DNA of 64,000 bases, taken from the NCBI RefSeq assembly GCF_001942625.1, contig NZ_MLCL01000076.1:1-64000 (forward strand). Reading direction: 5' to 3'. Positions 61,556 through 64,000 of the stretch are shown one piece after another. This DNA comes from Mycobacterium syngnathidarum. Its GTDB lineage: Bacteria > Actinomycetota > Actinomycetes > Mycobacteriales > Mycobacteriaceae. The notes beneath the pieces are model-generated. The model was not told the DNA's origin. It saw nothing but the letters and a program-made list of their open reading frames with translations, and did not search any database. The position numbers were made by a program, and so were the translations under genes. Position 1 is the first letter of the stretch. Every line of letters starts with the position of its first letter.

Positions 61556-62302
61556 CTAGGCGACGCCGAGGTAGGCGGCGCGAATACTGTCGTCTGCCAA
61601 CAATTCCCGCGCATCACCGCTGCGGGTGACGTCGCCGGTTTCCAGAATGTAGGCGCGGTCGGACCGGCTCAGGGCCTGCTGGGCATTCTGCTCGACCAGC
61701 AACACCGTGGTGCCCTGAGCGTTGATCCCAGAAATGATCTTGAAGATCTGCGATATCACCATCGGGGCCAGCCCCATCGACGGCTCGTCGAGCAGCAGCA
61801 CCCTGGGCCGGGCCATCAGCGCCCGGCCGATGGCCAACATCTGCTGCTCCCCGCCCGAAAGGGTTCCACCCACCTGAGATCGCCGCTCGGCCAGCCGTGG
61901 GAAGGTGTCGAACACCCAGTCCAACCGCTCATCATGCTCGGCGCGGGTGGCGAACTTCCGCCCATAGCAACCCATCTCCAAGTTCTCCAGCACAGTCATC
62001 CCCGGAAATACCCCACGCCCCTCGGGAGCCTGGATCAGCCCGTCGATAACGCGCTGATGCGCCTTCACCCGGGAGATGTCGCGGCCCTCGAACCAGATCG
62101 AACCCGAGGTCAGCGGCCGCAAGCCCGAGATCGCCCGCATCATGGTCGTCTTGCCGGCGCCGTTGGAACCCAGCAGGGTCACCAATTCGCCCTCGTGCAC
62201 CACCAGAGAAACCCCGTGCAACGCCTTGATCCGGCCATAGTGCACCACCACATCGCGTACCTCGAGCAGCACCGGAGGGCTCGTCTCAGCCGAGCTCGTC
62301 AT
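61556..62302 (-). CDS. livF: Branched-chain amino acid-type ABC transporter ATP-binding protein LivF
   Basis: 248 residues. Walker A is GSNGAGKTT, signature LSGGEQQMLAIGRALMARP, Walker B VLLLDEPSMGLAPM and the switch region TVLLVEQNAQQAL. It is the short, LivF-type ATPase without a C-terminal extension. ATG 62302 lies 17 bases inside the LivG coding end, so translation is coupled. It powers uptake with LivG and the LivH/LivM permeases. The real substrate (branched-chain amino acids, urea or amides) cannot be told. Confidence 0.9.
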   Translation of the reverse strand: MTSSAETSPPVLLEVRDVVVHYGRIKALHGVSLVVHEGELVTLLGSNGAGKTTMMRAISGLRPLTSGSIWFEGRDISRVKAHQRVIDGLIQAPEGRGVFPGMTVLENLEMGCYGRKFATRAEHDERLDWVFDTFPRLAERRSQVGGTLSGGEQQMLAIGRALMARPRVLLLDEPSMGLAPMVISQIFKIISGINAQGTTVLLVEQNAQQALSRSDRAYILETGDVTRSGDARELLADDSIRAAYLGVA

Positions 62303-63140
62303 CGGGCACCCCCAGATATGCGGCGATGACCTTGGGGTCCTCGCGGATGTTCCGTGGCAACCCGTCGGCGATCTTGCGGCCGAACTCCAGGACCACGATG
62401 CGGTCGGTCACGCCCATCACCAGGCGCATGTCGTGCTCGATCAACAGCACGGTGTAGCCGTCGTCGCGGATCTTGCGGATCAGCTCGATGAGCGAGGCCT
62501 TCTCGGCCGGATTGAACCCGGCGGCCGGTTCGTCGAGGCACAACAGCTTGGGCTCGGTGGCCAACGCACGCGCGATCTCGAGGCGTCGCTGGTCGCCGTA
62601 GGGCAGATTCTTGGCCTTCTCCTCGCCACGATGAGCGATCCCGACGAAATGGAGCAGCGCCGCGGCCCGTTCGATGGCCGTCCGTTCCTCGCGCCGGTGC
62701 CGCGGGGAACGCACCAGGGCTCCGGGCACCGAGGTCTTGTGCCGCGCGTCGGTGCCCACCATGACGTTCTCCAGAGCGGTCATCTCGCCGAACAACCGGA
62801 TGTTCTGGAACGTGCGGGCTATCCCGCGTCGCGTGATCTGGTGACGCTTGATCCGGCCGAGCGGGGCGCCATCGAAGTTGACGGCTCCCGAGCTGGGCCG
62901 GTAGACGCCGGTGATCGCGTTGAAGCAGGTGGTCTTGCCCGCGCCGTTCGGTCCGATCAGACCCAGGATCTCACCACGGCGGATGTTGAAGCTGACCGAA
63001 TCCAGGGCGACCAGACCTCCGAACTTGACCGTGAGATCGACTGTCTCCAGCAGGATCTCACCCTCAGCAGCCTGGATCTCGCGGTGCACCCCGGCCAGTT
63101 CTTCGACGCTCTCGGTCACACCGGACGTAGGCTCCGTCAT
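62286..63140 (-). CDS. livG: Branched-chain amino acid-type ABC transporter ATP-binding protein LivG
   Basis: 284 residues from ATG 63140, overlapping the LivM stop (ATGA); the longer frame to 63521 is antisense to LivM codons. Walker A is GPNGAGKTT, followed by [20 protein letters not shown], the signature region is the LivG variant [19 protein letters not shown] and Walker [37 protein letters not shown] carries the switch His. It partners LivF as the ATPase heterodimer. Confidence 0.9.
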   Translation of the reverse strand: MTEPTSGVTESVEELAGVHREIQAAEGEILLETVDLTVKFGGLVALDSVSFNIRRGEILGLIGPNGAGKTTCFNAITGVYRPSSGAVNFDGAPLGRIKRHQITRRGIARTFQNIRLFGEMTALENVMVGTDARHKTSVPGALVRSPRHRREERTAIERAAALLHFVGIAHRGEEKAKNLPYGDQRRLEIARALATEPKLLCLDEPAAGFNPAEKASLIELIRKIRDDGYTVLLIEHDMRLVMGVTDRIVVLEFGRKIADGLPRNIREDPKVIAAYLGVPDDELG

Positions 63141-64000
63141 AGCACCGGCTCCTTGTCCGACGAGCCGCGCAACAACTGTCGAGCCGATCGGCCGTAGGTC
63201 AACAGCTGCTGACGCACGGGGAACAGACCCTGCGGCCGAAAGATCATCAGCACCACCAGGGCCAGACCGAAAAACAGATACTTGAGGTCGCCGAGGTTGA
63301 TTCCCAGAAACTCCACCCCCAGCAGCCGGTTGGGCAGATAGACCACCACGAAGGCACCGAAGATGACACCGAGCTTGTTGCCCTGCCCACCGAGCACCAC
63401 TGCGCACAGGAACAACATCGAGTTGATGATGTTGAACGTCGGCGGTGCCACGTACTGAACCTGGCCGGCGTAGAGCGCACCCGAGAGGCCGCCGATCGCG
63501 GCACCGATGACGAACGCCCACAACTTGAAGCGGAACGCGTTGACGCCCATCACCTCGGCGGCGTCCTCATCCTCGCGGACTGCCACCCATGCGCGCCCGA
63601 CCCGGCTGCGCTCGAGGTTGCCGACCAACAGCAGGATTCCGACCATCAGGATCAGGCCGAGCCAGAACCACCAGGTCCCATAGTTCGCCTCCCCAGCCGA
63701 GTTGCCGCTGGAGAACACCCCGTTCGGCAGCTTCTCGCTCTCCCCCACCCGCGGGTAGGCAATCTGGTTGAGTCCTCGTGAACCGTTGGTCACATCGGAC
63801 AGGTTGTCGGCGAGCAGGCGGATGATCTCACCGAAACCGAGGGTGACGATCGCCAGATAGTCGCCGCGCAACCGCAGGGTGGGCGTTCCCAGGATGAGCC
63901 CGGCCAGGGCGGTGACCGCCATCGCCAGCGGAAGGCAGGACAGCCATGCCCAGTCCTGGCTGAAGAACCCGTTGGGGCCCACCTTGTTCCACGGACTGTC
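63137..64000 (-). CDS. livM: Branched-chain amino acid-type ABC transporter permease LivM (5' end outside window)
   Basis: 287 residues of the C-terminal part are visible; the frame runs open to the window edge. [20 protein letters not shown] is the diagnostic LivM segment, followed by [20 protein letters not shown] (the ATPase-docking loop) and several membrane helices ([33 protein letters not shown]). It overlaps the LivG start. LivH and the binding protein are expected upstream, beyond the window. Confidence 0.9.
   Translation of the reverse strand, partial: DSPWNKVGPNGFFSQDWAWLSCLPLAMAVTALAGLILGTPTLRLRGDYLAIVTLGFGEIIRLLADNLSDVTNGSRGLNQIAYPRVGESEKLPNGVFSSGNSAGEANYGTWWFWLGLILMVGILLLVGNLERSRVGRAWVAVREDEDAAEVMGVNAFRFKLWAFVIGAAIGGLSGALYAGQVQYVAPPTFNIINSMLFLCAVVLGGQGNKLGVIFGAFVVVYLPNRLLGVEFLGINLGDLKYLFFGLALVVLMIFRPQGLFPVRQQLLTYGRSARQLLRGSSDKEPVL

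Noticed and set aside
1..64000. CRISPR arrays, tRNA and rRNA genes, replication origin, prophage
   Set aside because: No regularly spaced repeats, no cloverleaf-like or rRNA-like stretches and no phage gene blocks were seen by reading; a covariance-model scan would be needed to exclude small RNAs fully.

Overview
The window is chromosomal DNA from a mycobacterium, most likely a fast-growing, non-tuberculous Mycolicibacterium-type species. The grounds are high GC, many GTG and TTG starts, a PPE protein of the PPW type, the mycobacterial multicopper oxidase MmcO, a UPF0182 membrane protein, F420-type luciferase-like oxidoreductases, several cytochromes P450 and many TetR regulators. I saw no rRNA, tRNA or CRISPR array. 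The left edge holds the end of an IS3-family insertion sequence that has cut off a LuxE-like ligase gene. The right edge cuts through a branched-chain amino acid-type ABC permease gene.

Layout. 0-12.2 kb is a catabolic or secondary-metabolite region. It holds a luciferase-like monooxygenase, a P450, a crotonase and two SDRs. A compact minus-strand operon follows (P450, small ORF, TauD-type dioxygenase, SDR, AhpD-like protein, luciferase-like enzyme), facing a TetR gene and a further SDR; two copies of one palindrome bracket the TetR gene. 12.8-17.6 kb: a lipoprotein with six nonapeptide repeats, a TcmP-like methyltransferase with its TetR, a PPE protein and a methyltransferase. 17.7-26 kb: UPF0182 protein, a TetR/ABC exporter operon, a second methyltransferase and a hypothetical gene. 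26-30 kb: MerR/SRPBCC pair, VOC protein, DUF1905 protein, a transmembrane Ser/Thr kinase and a secreted protein. 30-34.3 kb: AurF-like diiron protein, PhyH dioxygenase, TetR, MDR reductase.

34.4-39.5 kb is a cell-envelope and copper block: NlpC/P60 peptidase, BlaR-like M56 peptidase with BlaI-like repressor, mmcO and an L,D-transpeptidase. TACGTA-rich palindromes lie upstream of all four transcription units, so I infer one BlaI-type regulon. 39.6-54.3 kb: small secreted proteins, two alpha/beta hydrolases, NTF2-like proteins, an isocitrate/isopropylmalate dehydrogenase-family enzyme, an MFS exporter, a polyamine-type potABCD operon (potA appears to start at CTG), EamA exporter, TetR, Rieske oxygenase and GtrA protein. 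54.5-64 kb: thioesterase, MBL hydrolase, DoxX protein with undecapeptide repeats, RDD protein, gluconate permease/kinase/regulator, SCO6745-family protein, YnfA protein and livF-livG-livM.

The most unusual signal is a 25-base element present three times (16667-16691 plus; 25040-25064 and 25926-25950 minus). It always lies just downstream of a TANNNT box and just upstream of a gene, twice ahead of paralogous methyltransferases. It can form two mutually exclusive hairpins next to the ribosome binding site, so it looks like a cis-regulatory RNA leader that I cannot assign to a known class.
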